Shown: positions 52,471-61,594, counted from the first letter of the stretch. The stretch is 64,000 nt of DNA from Phocaeicola dorei (GCF_013009555.1 NZ_CP046176.1:3379501-3443500); one strand, 5' to 3'. Notes: generated from the sequence alone by a model not told the origin. Translations and numbers: made by a program.

Positions 52471-53205
52471 TTATTTAGTATCCGCCGGCTCCGATTGTTG
52501 CGATTGATAATATTCCTCCTTCCGCTTGTTGGCCTGCTGCACCAGACTGGTGACGTATACCGTGAAGATAGGGAACATCATCATTCCCAGGGCGGCCAGC
52601 ACCACCGACAGTATTTTCCCCGTAGGAGTGACGGCATAAATATTACTCCCTACGGTGGTAACATCCATAAAAGCCCACCACAGCGCACTCCAGTAGTCCG
52701 TCACCATAGGGTTCACCTTATGTTCCAGCACAAAGAAGATAAGACTGGCAAAATACACGGTGGCCATCAGCATGGTGATGTACGAGGTAAACAACCCGGA
52801 CGCTTTGCTGCCCGACAGCCAGCCCACCACGATGGCTAGTGCATACCCTCCCCTCAGCAAAGGGATAAAGCGCAGGAAATAACTGATTTCGGGCGAGAAA
52901 GTGATGTGATAGAAATCAATGATATTTAAATAAGGTATAGATACCAGCAGAAAAATAAAATGGCTGGTGAAGTACCTTCCTTTTTCTTTCGAGAGGAAAA
53001 ACTCCAGCAGGAAATCGAACAGGAAAAACATGCATATCCAGAACTGAATCTTCAGATAAGAACCTTGATTCAGGAAAGGGATGTTATGAAAAGTATCTAT
53101 CGAGATACTGATAACCAGAAAAAGGGACATCAACAGGATGAATATATGCAAGATCCCGTAAATCCCCCTACGGGAATAGATGAATGAGGAGAAAGCTGTT
53201 TTCAT
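52471..53205 (-). CDS. Voltage-gated-type potassium channel subunit with altered selectivity filter
   Basis: A 244-residue inner-membrane ion channel with six hydrophobic segments (about 15-37, 48-70, 78-99, a charged S4-like region 110-130, 145-165, 200-222) and a pore loop SALWWAFMDVTTVGSNIYAVTPTGK. The K+ filter is TVGSN instead of the usual TVGYG: the Tyr and Gly are replaced. The fold is otherwise that of small bacterial K+ channels. Its position, divergent from gadC, is typical of Bacteroides gad loci and suggests a role in charge balance during acid stress. Confidence 0.82.
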   Translation of the reverse strand: MKTAFSSFIYSRRGIYGILHIFILLMSLFLVISISIDTFHNIPFLNQGSYLKIQFWICMFFLFDFLLEFFLSKEKGRYFTSHFIFLLVSIPYLNIIDFYHITFSPEISYFLRFIPLLRGGYALAIVVGWLSGSKASGLFTSYITMLMATVYFASLIFFVLEHKVNPMVTDYWSALWWAFMDVTTVGSNIYAVTPTGKILSVVLAALGMMMFPIFTVYVTSLVQQANKRKEEYYQSQQSEPADTK

Positions 53206-53239
53206 AAACTATACTGATTATATTATTTTTTCTAGAAAC

Positions 53240-53282
53240 ACCCTTCCGGGTACGATTGTTTAATTCCGCATACCTTCCGGGT
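53240..53282. promoter_or_regulatory. Paired CCTTCCGGGT motifs between the K+ channel gene and gadC
   Basis: CCTTCCGGGT occurs at 53242-53251 and again at 53273-53282, 31 bp apart (three helical turns). The first lies in ACCCTTCCGGGT, with ACCC/GGGT dyad arms. The spacing fits binding of a dimeric regulator. The position fits control of gadC, the channel gene or both. Confidence 0.5.
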
Positions 53283-53286
53283 TAAT

Positions 53287-53296
53287 AAACCTAAAC
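53287..53296 (+). promoter_or_regulatory. AAACCTAAAC motif upstream of gadC
   Basis: AAACCTAAAC recurs at 53359-53368, where it becomes the AACCTAAACTTTA element overlapping the gadC start. Similar motifs precede gadB and the transglutaminase-like gene. Confidence 0.45.
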
Positions 53297-53371
53297 GGAT
53301 AAACATCATTTCCAAGGAGTTGTTATAAACTCCGTAAACAAAAAACATATATTTTTTAAAACCTAAACTTT

Positions 53372-54949
53372 ATGGCAAACATTAGTAAATCAGTCAAGCT
53401 AGGGGTATTTACCCTCGCTATTATGAACGTGACTGCGGTAGTATCCCTGCGCGGGCTGCCTGCCGAAGCCGAATACGGACTGAGTTCGGCATTTTATTAT
53501 TTATTCGCGGCCATCGTCTTCCTGATACCTACCTCATTGGTAGCGGCGGAACTGGCGGCCATGTTCCAGGACAAGCAAGGCGGTGTGTTCCGATGGGTGG
53601 GTGAAGCCTACGGAAAGAAATTCGGCTTCCTCGCCATCTTCCTGCAATGGGTGGAAAGCACCATCTGGTATCCCACCGTATTGACTTTCGGAGCTGTGGC
53701 ACTGGCTTTTATCGGCATGAGTGACACCCATGATATGGCCTTGGCATCCAACCGCTATTACTCACTGGCGGTGGTCTTGATTATCTATTGGCTGGCCACT
53801 TTCATTTCGCTGAAAGGCATGGGCTGGGTAGGCAAAGTGGCCAAAGTAGGCGGTATGGTAGGTACGATTATTCCTGCCGGCCTGCTGATGGTACTGGCGG
53901 TGATTTACCTTGCCTCCGGCGGACAGAGCCAGATGAACTTCGACGGCAACTTCTTCCCCGACTTCAGCAACTTCGACAACCTGGTGCTGGCTTCCAGCAT
54001 CTTCCTGTTCTATGCCGGTATGGAAATGGGCGGTATCCACGTAAAAGACATAGAAAATCCTGCCAAGAACTATCCGAAAGCTGTATTCATCGGTGCGGCT
54101 ATTACCGTAATCATCTTCGTGCTCGGCACCTTCGCACTGGGGATCATTATTCCCGAAAAGGATATCAACCTGACTCAGAGCCTGCTGGTAGGTTTTGATA
54201 ATTACTTCAAGTATGTCCATGCTTCGTGGTTGTCACCTATCATCGCCGTGGCTTTGGCATTCGGTGTGCTGGCAGGTGTGTTGACCTGGGTGGCCGGTCC
54301 GTCCAAAGGTATCTTCGCAGTGGGTAAAGCAGGCTATCTGCCTCCCTTCTTCCAGAAGACCAACGCCAACGGCGTACAGAAAAACATTCTGCTGGTCCAA
54401 GGCCTTGCCGTAACCTTGCTCAGCCTGCTGTTCGTTGTGATGCCTTCCGTACAGAGTTTCTACCAAATCCTGTCACAGCTCACCGTATTGCTTTACCTTA
54501 TCATGTATCTGCTGATGTTCAGCGGCGCCATCTATCTGCGTTACAATATGAAAAAGGCTCCTCGCCCATTCCGTATCGGCAGCAAAGGCAACGGACTGAT
54601 GTGGCTCATCGGCGGTCTGGGTTTCTGTGGTTCACTACTGGCATTCGTGCTCAGCTTCATTCCCCCCAGCCAGATTGCGGTAGGCAGCAACACCGTATGG
54701 TTTGCCGTTTTGATTATCGGCTGCATCGTGGTAGTCGCAGCTCCGTTCATTATCTATGCATCGCGCAAACCGTCATGGGTAGACAAGAACACACAGTTCG
54801 AACCGTTCCACTGGGAAGTACAGGCTACAACGGCACAGACAGCGGCTCCGGTTTCCGGCGCGGCTAAAAGTTCCGCTTCAAGCGCCTCTACAAACGCTGC
54901 CGCCGGACCGGCCTCTCAAAGCACCCCGACCCCGGAGCAACACAAATAA
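53372..54949 (+). CDS. gadC: Glutamate:GABA antiporter (GadC-like)
   Basis: APC-family amino-acid antiporter (525 residues, twelve hydrophobic segments) that exchanges extracellular glutamate for GABA made by GadB. GadC-like features: MNVTAVVSLRGLPAEAEYGLSS at the first helix, and FYAGMEMGGIHVKDIENPAKNYP in the middle. The last ~45 residues form a low-complexity Ala/Ser/Thr tail (AAKSSASSASTNAAAGPA), which may take the place of the E. coli C-terminal plug. It is the second half of the acid-resistance set but is 6 kb from gadB. Confidence 0.88.
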   Translation: MANISKSVKLGVFTLAIMNVTAVVSLRGLPAEAEYGLSSAFYYLFAAIVFLIPTSLVAAELAAMFQDKQGGVFRWVGEAYGKKFGFLAIFLQWVESTIWYPTVLTFGAVALAFIGMSDTHDMALASNRYYSLAVVLIIYWLATFISLKGMGWVGKVAKVGGMVGTIIPAGLLMVLAVIYLASGGQSQMNFDGNFFPDFSNFDNLVLASSIFLFYAGMEMGGIHVKDIENPAKNYPKAVFIGAAITVIIFVLGTFALGIIIPEKDINLTQSLLVGFDNYFKYVHASWLSPIIAVALAFGVLAGVLTWVAGPSKGIFAVGKAGYLPPFFQKTNANGVQKNILLVQGLAVTLLSLLFVVMPSVQSFYQILSQLTVLLYLIMYLLMFSGAIYLRYNMKKAPRPFRIGSKGNGLMWLIGGLGFCGSLLAFVLSFIPPSQIAVGSNTVWFAVLIIGCIVVVAAPFIIYASRKPSWVDKNTQFEPFHWEVQATTAQTAAPVSGAAKSSASSASTNAAAGPASQSTPTPEQHK

Positions 54950-54990
54950 CCCCCGCTAACGGGTTAGCCCATTCCTTTTTATCACAGGCT

Positions 54991-55039
54991 ATTCCGGTTC
55001 CTTGAAAAGCAAGAAGCATGTTTTTCAAGAAGCCGGAAT
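54991..55039 (+). terminator. Hairpin after gadC
   Basis: ATTCCGG (54991-54997) pairs with CCGGAAT (55033-55039), enclosing a second CTTGAAAA/TTTTCAAG stem. A U-rich tail is weak. Confidence 0.5.
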
Positions 55040-55127
55040 TGCTGTTTTCCACAAACCGGGATGGTTACTTTCCCTCTCTCTTCCAATAATTTCCTGTAAA
55101 TCATAGCCGGAATTAAAGAAACATTCC

Positions 55128-55135
55128 TATCTTTG
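55128..55135 (+). promoter_or_regulatory. Promoter -7 box for the sensor kinase
   Basis: TATCTTTG, 31 bp before the ATG at 55167. It argues against the TTG at 55140 as start codon. Confidence 0.6.
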
Positions 55136-55166
55136 TCCCTTGGTTCACTTAATAATCACGTTTGAC

Positions 55167-57440
55167 ATGAAGCATAAAGCCTTTTTCATTTTTATGACAG
55201 CCCTTCTTATAGGGAGTCCGCTTTATGCACAAAAATATAAAATAGCCCTTATCCATTCCTACCAGGAAGGGTACAGCGGTGCCGGCATTGTAAACAAACT
55301 GTTTGTCAAAGGACTGAAAGACCAGCAAATAGACTTCCAGCTGCGCACTTTTTATCTGGATTGCGAGAAATATGAATCTGTAGAAGAAGAGCAACGGATT
55401 TCCGAGTTTGCAGATTCCATCCGCTCATGGGAAGGGGATTTGATTGCCGTGCTCGATGATCAGGCAACCTACTCTATCATGGCTTGCGGAAACCCGTATG
55501 TCAGGCAGATTCCCGTCGTATTCAGCGGAGTGAATTATCCCAACCAAGACTTGCTGGCACAATATCCCAACATTACGGGCTACATAGACAAACCCGATTA
55601 CCTCACCACCTGCCGGATGATAGAACGCATTATGGGCAAAGTCCGCATCCACATCCTGAACGGCCGGACCGTGCTTGACCGCCTTATCTGGAAAGACCTG
55701 AGCGAACAATGCAAAGGATCGGAAATCACCCTCCACCAATGGAAAAGACAAGAGGCCCTGCCCGGCAAGCTGAATATCCCCATCAGTGACAAAGATGATA
55801 CCGAATATGAATCCCTGCACGAAAAACTGAACGAATATAACCACTTGGACTCCACCATCGTAGTCCGCCTGTCCAGTGATTCCGTAGCTGCCCGCGACCT
55901 GATGTGGCTGTCCAGCGGGATCTTCAAATACTCCTTGTTCCTGTATACCAAACGGGACTATACCACCCTGCGCATCGGCAGCCTGTTCGACAATCCCGGC
56001 TTCGAAACCATCAACGAAGGATTCGGGATAAAGGAATATATGCTGGGAGGTTATTTCGCCCCCATCGAAACACAGCTAAGCGACATGACCGCCGGCATCA
56101 AAGAAAGACTGCAAGGAAAGATACCCGTCCCGGCAGTAAAACAAATCGCCAAACAGCATCTGGTCAACTGGCAGGCCATGAAGAGATACCAGATCCCCCC
56201 TGAAAGCATTCCACCGGAATATACCATCATGTACAGGCCGTGGAGGGAAAAATACGCAACCCCCATCCTGATTCTTGCAAGCCTCCTGGTCTTCACACTC
56301 CTTGTGGGGATAGCCTACCTTATTTATATCTATACACTGGAAAAAGGACGGAAAAAAGAAGCCTTGCGCAACCTCAGGTTCGAACACGAAGCATTAACGC
56401 TTGCACTGGAAGGAGGAAAAACCTACGCCTGGTGTTTCGACGGAAAAACAGCCGTGTTCGACCAAGCTTTCTGCGAACTGACCAACCGTTCCCAAAACCT
56501 GTTGGAAATAAAGGAAATAGCCAACTATGTACACCCCGGCGACCAAGCCCAGTTCAGAAAAAACGTATCCAACATATTACACCGGCCACGAAGAACAGCC
56601 CAATACCGTTGCAAATTCGACGACACCGGTTACCAATGGTGGGAATTCAGATACAGCGTGTTGCAGCATTATGAACAAAATCCTATCATCACCGGACTTC
56701 TGGTAAACATTCAGGAGATCAAAGACAAGGAAGAAGAACTGATACGTGCCCGCAAACTGGCGGAACAGGCGGAACTGAAACAATCCTTCCTGGCCAACAT
56801 GAGCCATGAAATCCGTACTCCGCTTAATGCCATCGTGGGATTCTCCAACCTGCTCACTACCGAGAAAAACATCTCGGAAGAAGAGAAAAAAGAATTTGCC
56901 TCCATCATAGACAACAATACCAGACTCTTGTTGAAACTGGTCAATGATGTGCTGGAACTATCCCGTATAGAATCCGGCAATATGTCCTTTCATTGTGAGG
57001 ATTGCAGCGCGCATCATTTTGCAGAAACGGTCTATCAGACCCATCAGGTAATTATTCTCCCTCCTGTGGAATTCATCAAAGAATTTCCCGACGAGGATGT
57101 GACCATACACATAGACCGTATGCGCCTCACCCAAGTCATCACCAACTTTTTGGGAAACGCCAAGAAGTTCACCTCCCAAGGACACATCAAACTGGGTTAT
57201 TTCTGCGACAAAGAGAAAAAGGAAATCCATTTCTTCGTAGAAGATACCGGTGCGGGAATCCCTAAAGAAGAATTACAAATGATATTCGAACGGTTCTACA
57301 AGCGGAATGAATTTGTACAGGGTGTAGGACTGGGACTCGCCATCAGCAAGGTCATTGTAGAAAAAATGAACGGACACATCGATGTGCAATCCGAGGTGAA
57401 CAAGGGCAGCCGTTTCACCGCCGTACTGCCCTATCTGTAA
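55167..57440 (+). CDS. Sensor histidine kinase with periplasmic binding-protein-like domain
   Basis: A 757-residue membrane sensor. Signal peptide at 1-20, then a periplasmic region of ~340 residues resembling ABC substrate-binding (ABC_sub_bind) domains (YKIALIHSYQEGYSGAG, VVFSGVNYPNQDLL). One membrane helix lies at about residue 370-392, then a PAS-like domain and a HisKA domain with the phospho-His in FLANMSHEIRTPLNA (near residue 547). The ATPase has N-box GNAKKF, G1 DTGAGIP and G2 GVGLGLAIS. No receiver domain is attached and no response regulator is adjacent. It lies between gadC and nhaA; the link to acid response is only positional. Confidence 0.87.
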   Translation: MKHKAFFIFMTALLIGSPLYAQKYKIALIHSYQEGYSGAGIVNKLFVKGLKDQQIDFQLRTFYLDCEKYESVEEEQRISEFADSIRSWEGDLIAVLDDQATYSIMACGNPYVRQIPVVFSGVNYPNQDLLAQYPNITGYIDKPDYLTTCRMIERIMGKVRIHILNGRTVLDRLIWKDLSEQCKGSEITLHQWKRQEALPGKLNIPISDKDDTEYESLHEKLNEYNHLDSTIVVRLSSDSVAARDLMWLSSGIFKYSLFLYTKRDYTTLRIGSLFDNPGFETINEGFGIKEYMLGGYFAPIETQLSDMTAGIKERLQGKIPVPAVKQIAKQHLVNWQAMKRYQIPPESIPPEYTIMYRPWREKYATPILILASLLVFTLLVGIAYLIYIYTLEKGRKKEALRNLRFEHEALTLALEGGKTYAWCFDGKTAVFDQAFCELTNRSQNLLEIKEIANYVHPGDQAQFRKNVSNILHRPRRTAQYRCKFDDTGYQWWEFRYSVLQHYEQNPIITGLLVNIQEIKDKEEELIRARKLAEQAELKQSFLANMSHEIRTPLNAIVGFSNLLTTEKNISEEEKKEFASIIDNNTRLLLKLVNDVLELSRIESGNMSFHCEDCSAHHFAETVYQTHQVIILPPVEFIKEFPDEDVTIHIDRMRLTQVITNFLGNAKKFTSQGHIKLGYFCDKEKKEIHFFVEDTGAGIPKEELQMIFERFYKRNEFVQGVGLGLAISKVIVEKMNGHIDVQSEVNKGSRFTAVLPYL

Positions 57441-57442
57441 TT

Positions 57443-58783
57443 TTATTCCTGTGCAGGCTGTTTAGGCAAGGCGAACTGCAAGACCAGATACGCCAGCACA
57501 CCCGCCAGCACCGTTCCCAGTATGACACCCATCTTTGCCTGCGTCAGCAACACCGGTGAATCCCCGAAAGACAGGTTGGCTATAAACAAAGAAACCGTAA
57601 AACCGATACCGCCCAAAAGACAGACACCTGTCAGGTTCACCCAGGTCATGCCTTTCAGCAGTCCGGCGAACCCCATCTTTATCACCAGCCAGGTAAAGAA
57701 ATAAATGCCGGCAAACTTACCCGCCAGCAATCCCGCCAGCACCGCCCAAGTAGCCATCCCCACTTCCAAGCCACCATGATCCGCCGTGAGCGAGACACCC
57801 GCATTGGCAAAGGCGAACAAGGGAAGAATAATATAATTCACCATTCCATGCAGACTGTCTTCCAATGACTGCAAGGGAGATATGACACGGTCCGAGGAAG
57901 ACTCGATGCTTTTCAGCACATTGATCTGCATCTTGCTTAACACAACACCTTCCTTGTCACTGGCAGGAAAGACAGCAATGTTCTCCCGGATGCGGTTAAT
58001 GTACTTACCTATCTTGTAATGAGGAGTGGCGGGAACCGTGAAGGCTGCGACAACTCCCGCAATGGTAGCGTGGATGCCGCTCTGCAAAAACAGATACCAC
58101 ATAATCACTCCCCAGAAAATATAAAACCAACGGTTGCGCACCCGGAAGAAATTCCCGCCGCAAAGTATCAGCAGGATACCCGCCGAAGCAATCAGGTAGT
58201 TCACCGCCAGATGAGAAGTGTAAAAAAGAGCGATGACCAGAATGCCGCCGATATCATCGACCACAGCGAAAGCAGTCAGAAAGACTTTCAAGCTCAGCGG
58301 AACCCGCTTGCCGAACAGGCTGAGCACTCCCAGCGAAAAAGCGATATCCGTAGCCATCGGTATGGCCAGGCCACTTTGGGCCGGAGTTCCCGCCGTCATG
58401 AAATAATAGATCAGCACCGGAACCAGCATACCGCCGCACGCCGCCACGATGGGCAAAAGCGCCTGCCGGAAACTGGACAATTCGCCCACCAGTATCTCAC
58501 GCTTTATCTCCAGTCCCACACTGAAGAAAAAGACAGCCATCAAAGCATCGTTGATAAAAGTCATCAAGGTCATGTGATGCCCGTTATGACTAAAGAAATT
58601 AAATTCTCCTATCTGAAGATGCACTTCGTAATTCCAAAAGGAGGCATAAATATCCCCCCACGGAGAATTGGCCAGGAACATAGCCAGCAAGACTACCCCC
58701 ATCAGCAACATCCCTCCATTAATATGATAGTGCGCCGCTCGCTGGAAGGAAAAGTTCAAGTTCAGAATTTTCAGTTTTTCCAT
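57443..58783 (-). CDS. nhaA: Na+/H+ antiporter NhaA
   Basis: Inner-membrane antiporter (446 residues, twelve hydrophobic segments) that expels Na+ in exchange for H+ and helps pH and salt homeostasis. Characteristic NhaA segments: IPMATDIAFSLGVLSLFG, VDDIGGILVIALFYTS with the conserved Asp pair in FAVVDDIGG. The ATG at 58783 (MEKLKIL) is chosen over one at 58822. It converges with the sensor kinase (3-bp gap) and follows lepA after a hairpin. Confidence 0.93.
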   Translation of the reverse strand: MEKLKILNLNFSFQRAAHYHINGGMLLMGVVLLAMFLANSPWGDIYASFWNYEVHLQIGEFNFFSHNGHHMTLMTFINDALMAVFFFSVGLEIKREILVGELSSFRQALLPIVAACGGMLVPVLIYYFMTAGTPAQSGLAIPMATDIAFSLGVLSLFGKRVPLSLKVFLTAFAVVDDIGGILVIALFYTSHLAVNYLIASAGILLILCGGNFFRVRNRWFYIFWGVIMWYLFLQSGIHATIAGVVAAFTVPATPHYKIGKYINRIRENIAVFPASDKEGVVLSKMQINVLKSIESSSDRVISPLQSLEDSLHGMVNYIILPLFAFANAGVSLTADHGGLEVGMATWAVLAGLLAGKFAGIYFFTWLVIKMGFAGLLKGMTWVNLTGVCLLGGIGFTVSLFIANLSFGDSPVLLTQAKMGVILGTVLAGVLAYLVLQFALPKQPAQE

Positions 58784-58832
58784 ATCAATTGAATTTAAGA
58801 GTTTGTGATAAATTGCCATCAAAACACAAGCC

Positions 58833-58871
58833 CTTTCTGTTATTGACTTTTTAATTTCAACTAACAGAAAG
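58833..58871 (-). terminator. Hairpin between lepA and nhaA
   Basis: CTTTCTGTTA (58833-58842) pairs with TAACAGAAAG (58862-58871) over 10 bp; a TTTTTAA run is in the loop and none directly follows. Confidence 0.5.
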
Positions 58872-58915
58872 AGCCCGCTTATTGTTTGCTCCTCAGAGCT
58901 TGTTTTATTCTTGAA

Positions 58916-60697
58916 TTAATCCAGCTTCAGAACGGCCAGGAACGCCTTTTGCGGTACTTCCACATTACCGATCTGTTTCATTCGTTTCTTACCTCTTTTT
59001 TGTTTTTCCAACAATTTACGCTTACGGCTCACGTCACCGCCATAACACTTCGCGGTCACATCCTTGCGCACCGCCTTGATAGTTTCCCTTGAGATAATCT
59101 TGGCCCCGATAGCTGCCTGGATAGCAATATCAAACTGCTGGCGCGGAATCAGCTCTTTCAGTTTCTCGCACATACGCTTGCCCAGGTTATAGGCATTGTC
59201 CACATGGGTCAGGGTAGAAAGCGCATCCACCGGCTCACCGTTCAACAAGATATCCAGCTTCACCAGTTTGGAAGGGCGGAAACCCGACTGATGGTAGTCA
59301 AAGGAAGCATATCCTTTCGAAATACTCTTCAGCTTGTCATAAAAATCAATCACGATTTCACCCAGCGGCATCTTGTAGTGAATCTCCACCCGGTTGCCCG
59401 ACACATAATTCTGCCGCACCAATTCGCCACGCTTGCCCAGACACAGCGTCATGATAGGGCCGATGTAATCGGTGGCGGTAATGATCGTGGCGTCAATGAA
59501 AGGTTCCTCGATGTGGTCAATCAGCGTCGGATCGGGCATACCGCCGGGATTATGTACCTCATTGGCATGTCCCTGCTTGTCATATACCATGTACGACACG
59601 TTGGGCACGGTCGTGATCACATTCATATCAAACTCGCGGTCCAGACGTTCCTGAACGATTTCCATGTGAAGTAATCCCAGGAAACCGCAACGGAATCCGA
59701 ATCCCAGAGCCAGTGAGGACTCCGGCTGGAAAGTCAGCGAGGCGTCATTCAGCTGAAGTTTCTCCAGCGAGGCGCGGAGGTTCTCGTAATCTTCCGCCTC
59801 GATAGGATAGACCCCGGCAAACACCATCGGCTTCACTTCCTCGAATCCGGCAATCGCCTTGTCACACGGACGGGCAATGTGAGTGATGGTATCCCCCACC
59901 TTCACCTCGCGCGAAGTCTTGATGCCCGAAATGATATACCCTACGTCTCCTGTACGCAACTCCGTGCGGGGAATCATGTCCATTTTCAGCACACCGATTT
60001 CATCTGCATCATACTCCTTGCCGGTATTGAAAAATTTCACCTTGTCCCCTTTGCGGATCACGCCGTTCTCTATTTTAAAATAAGCGATGATTCCACGGAA
60101 AGAATTGAATACCGAGTCGAAAATCAAAGCCTGTAGCGGCGCCTCCTCGTCACCCGTCGGGTGCGGGATACGTTCCACCACCGCTTTCAATATCTCCTCC
60201 ACACCCATTCCGGTTTTGCCGGAGGCACGGATAATATCCTCACGTTTGCAGCCCAGCAGGTCGATGATTTCATCTTCCACCTCATCGGGCATGGCACTCG
60301 CCATATCACATTTGTTCAGCACGGGAATGATTTCCAGGTCATGCTCCAACGCCATGTACAGATTCGAGATAGTCTGCGCCTGCACTCCCTGCGAAGCGTC
60401 CACAATGAGCAGCGCCCCTTCACAGGCGGCTATGGAACGGGATACCTCGTATGAAAAGTCCACGTGTCCCGGAGTGTCAATCAGATTCAGTACATACTTC
60501 TCTCCCCCATACTCGTATTCCATCTGGATGGCATGGCTTTTGATCGTAATACCTCTCTCCTTTTCCAGGTCCATATCGTCAAGCATCTGTCCTTCGGTTA
60601 CCTGAATGGTTTTTGTGAACTCTAACAAACGGTCGGCCAAGGTGGACTTCCCGTGGTCTATATGTGCTATAATGCAAAAATTACGGATATTCTTCAT
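58916..60697 (-). CDS. lepA: Elongation factor 4 (LepA)
   Basis: Ribosome-bound GTPase that can back-translocate the ribosome. The 593-residue length and motifs are canonical: G1 [10 protein letters not shown]3 DTPGHVDF, G4 NKCD, and the LepA C-terminal domain ending [22 protein letters not shown]. It has its own promoter box; nhaA follows after a hairpin. Confidence 0.96.
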   Translation of the reverse strand: MKNIRNFCIIAHIDHGKSTLADRLLEFTKTIQVTEGQMLDDMDLEKERGITIKSHAIQMEYEYGGEKYVLNLIDTPGHVDFSYEVSRSIAACEGALLIVDASQGVQAQTISNLYMALEHDLEIIPVLNKCDMASAMPDEVEDEIIDLLGCKREDIIRASGKTGMGVEEILKAVVERIPHPTGDEEAPLQALIFDSVFNSFRGIIAYFKIENGVIRKGDKVKFFNTGKEYDADEIGVLKMDMIPRTELRTGDVGYIISGIKTSREVKVGDTITHIARPCDKAIAGFEEVKPMVFAGVYPIEAEDYENLRASLEKLQLNDASLTFQPESSLALGFGFRCGFLGLLHMEIVQERLDREFDMNVITTVPNVSYMVYDKQGHANEVHNPGGMPDPTLIDHIEEPFIDATIITATDYIGPIMTLCLGKRGELVRQNYVSGNRVEIHYKMPLGEIVIDFYDKLKSISKGYASFDYHQSGFRPSKLVKLDILLNGEPVDALSTLTHVDNAYNLGKRMCEKLKELIPRQQFDIAIQAAIGAKIISRETIKAVRKDVTAKCYGGDVSRKRKLLEKQKRGKKRMKQIGNVEVPQKAFLAVLKLD

Positions 60698-60744
60698 CTT
60701 TAACAGCTATCTATTTAAAAAACAAGTTTCTTGCTTTCCGGGCG

Positions 60745-60752
60745 CAAAGATA
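60745..60752 (-). promoter_or_regulatory. Promoter -7 box for lepA
   Basis: The reverse strand reads TATCTTTG, followed by GCGC, 48 bp before the lepA ATG. TTTA (one mismatch to TTTG) is 19 bp upstream. Confidence 0.6.
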
Positions 60753-60777
60753 CGTAAAAAGAACAAGATTTTAAAGA

Positions 60778-61170
60778 CTATAATAAATTTATAGCAGACA
60801 ATTCCCTACTCAAAGACTGTATGCCTTTCTGGATCTTTTCCAACTGCTGCCTGCGAGGTTTATGCACTCCGGCTGCATAATGCCACAACTGACGTTCATT
60901 GATTCCGGTAATCCGGCTCAAAGCAGCCTTGGTGAAGATGCTGCTATAATAGTTGATAAAAGTAGCGGCATCTATCTTAAATTTCAATTCAAACTCTCCC
61001 GACAAGACTTCACAAGGATTCGGATTATCTTCCAGATACAACTCAATTGCCTCCTTCATGTTATCCTCAATCTCCTTTATGTCATTGCCTACAGTAATAA
61101 CGGGAGCACCTTCGATATAAGCACTCAAGTTCTTTCCTGCGTGTTCTACAATCACTTCCACTGTTTTCAT
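60778..61170 (-). CDS. hicB: HicB-family antitoxin
   Basis: A 130-residue HicB-like antitoxin: an N-terminal partial RNase H-like fold (VEVIVEHAGKNLSAYIEGAPVITVGNDIKEIEDNMKEAIELYLED) and a C-terminal helix-turn-helix (ALSRITGINERQLWHYAAG) that would bind its own operator. A complete HicA toxin is missing; only a 20-codon stub precedes it and overlaps it by ATGA. It may be an orphan antitoxin kept as a regulator or as protection against a HicA encoded elsewhere. Confidence 0.8.
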   Translation of the reverse strand: MKTVEVIVEHAGKNLSAYIEGAPVITVGNDIKEIEDNMKEAIELYLEDNPNPCEVLSGEFELKFKIDAATFINYYSSIFTKAALSRITGINERQLWHYAAGVHKPRRQQLEKIQKGIQSLSRELSAINLL

Positions 61171-61229
61171 AATACAAAACCGTTTTCCAGCAACATCGTT
61201 ACAACGTCTTTCACTGATTTGTAACTCAT
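61167..61229 (-). pseudogene. Truncated hicA-like stub
   Basis: The reverse strand reads MSYKSVKDVVTMLLENGFVL then TGA, which overlaps the hicB ATG (ATGA). HicA toxins start with such a helix ending ...KxGFxLVRQxGSH; everything from that point (the catalytic His and double-stranded RNA-binding part) is missing. The stub is therefore inactive as toxin but keeps the coupling to hicB. Confidence 0.5.
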
Positions 61230-61315
61230 AACGTTTTGGACTTAATTACCCTGCAAATATAGTAATAATACGAATACTATTCAAAGAAATGATTCATCAT
61301 TTTACTATAATATAC

Positions 61316-61364
61316 AAAAAAATGCGTTGACAACATACAAAACGATGTGCCAACGCATTTTTTT
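61316..61364. terminator. Bidirectional terminator between the small wHTH gene and hicB region
   Basis: AAAAAAATGCGTTG (61316-61329) and CAACGCATTTTTTT (61351-61364) form a 14-bp perfect stem with a 21-nt loop. Confidence 0.8.
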
Positions 61365-61384
61365 ATGAGTTTAAAATCTTCTTC

Positions 61385-61594
61385 TTACACTAATTTTACA
61401 AAGATCTCGCCTTCCACTTCAGAAGTAACGACCTTATCTTCTCTCAGTAACCAGCCCAGCCCCAGGAAGAAATCCTTGTCAGCTTTCAGTTTGGCTGCTT
61501 TCTTGATTTGTTTTTGTGTCAAACCTTCAGTTCCATTCAATGCTTCCCAGATCTGTCCGGCCAAAGCACCTGCTTTTTCTTTCAACATTTTCAA
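61385..61594 (-). CDS. Small winged helix-turn-helix protein (DUF2582)
   Basis: A 69-residue protein of the wHTH DUF2582 family: LAGQIWEALNGTEGLTQKQIKKAAKLKADKDFFLGLGWLLREDKV carries the recognition-helix and wing. No ligand domain is present. The function is unknown, though a DNA-binding role is likely. It has its own promoter box and terminator. Confidence 0.85.
   Translation of the reverse strand: MKMLKEKAGALAGQIWEALNGTEGLTQKQIKKAAKLKADKDFFLGLGWLLREDKVVTSEVEGEIFVKLV

Noticed and set aside
58019..58792. 257-codon forward frame opposite nhaA
   Set aside because: Antisense shadow of nhaA; highly biased His/Gln/Arg composition and no recognisable domain.
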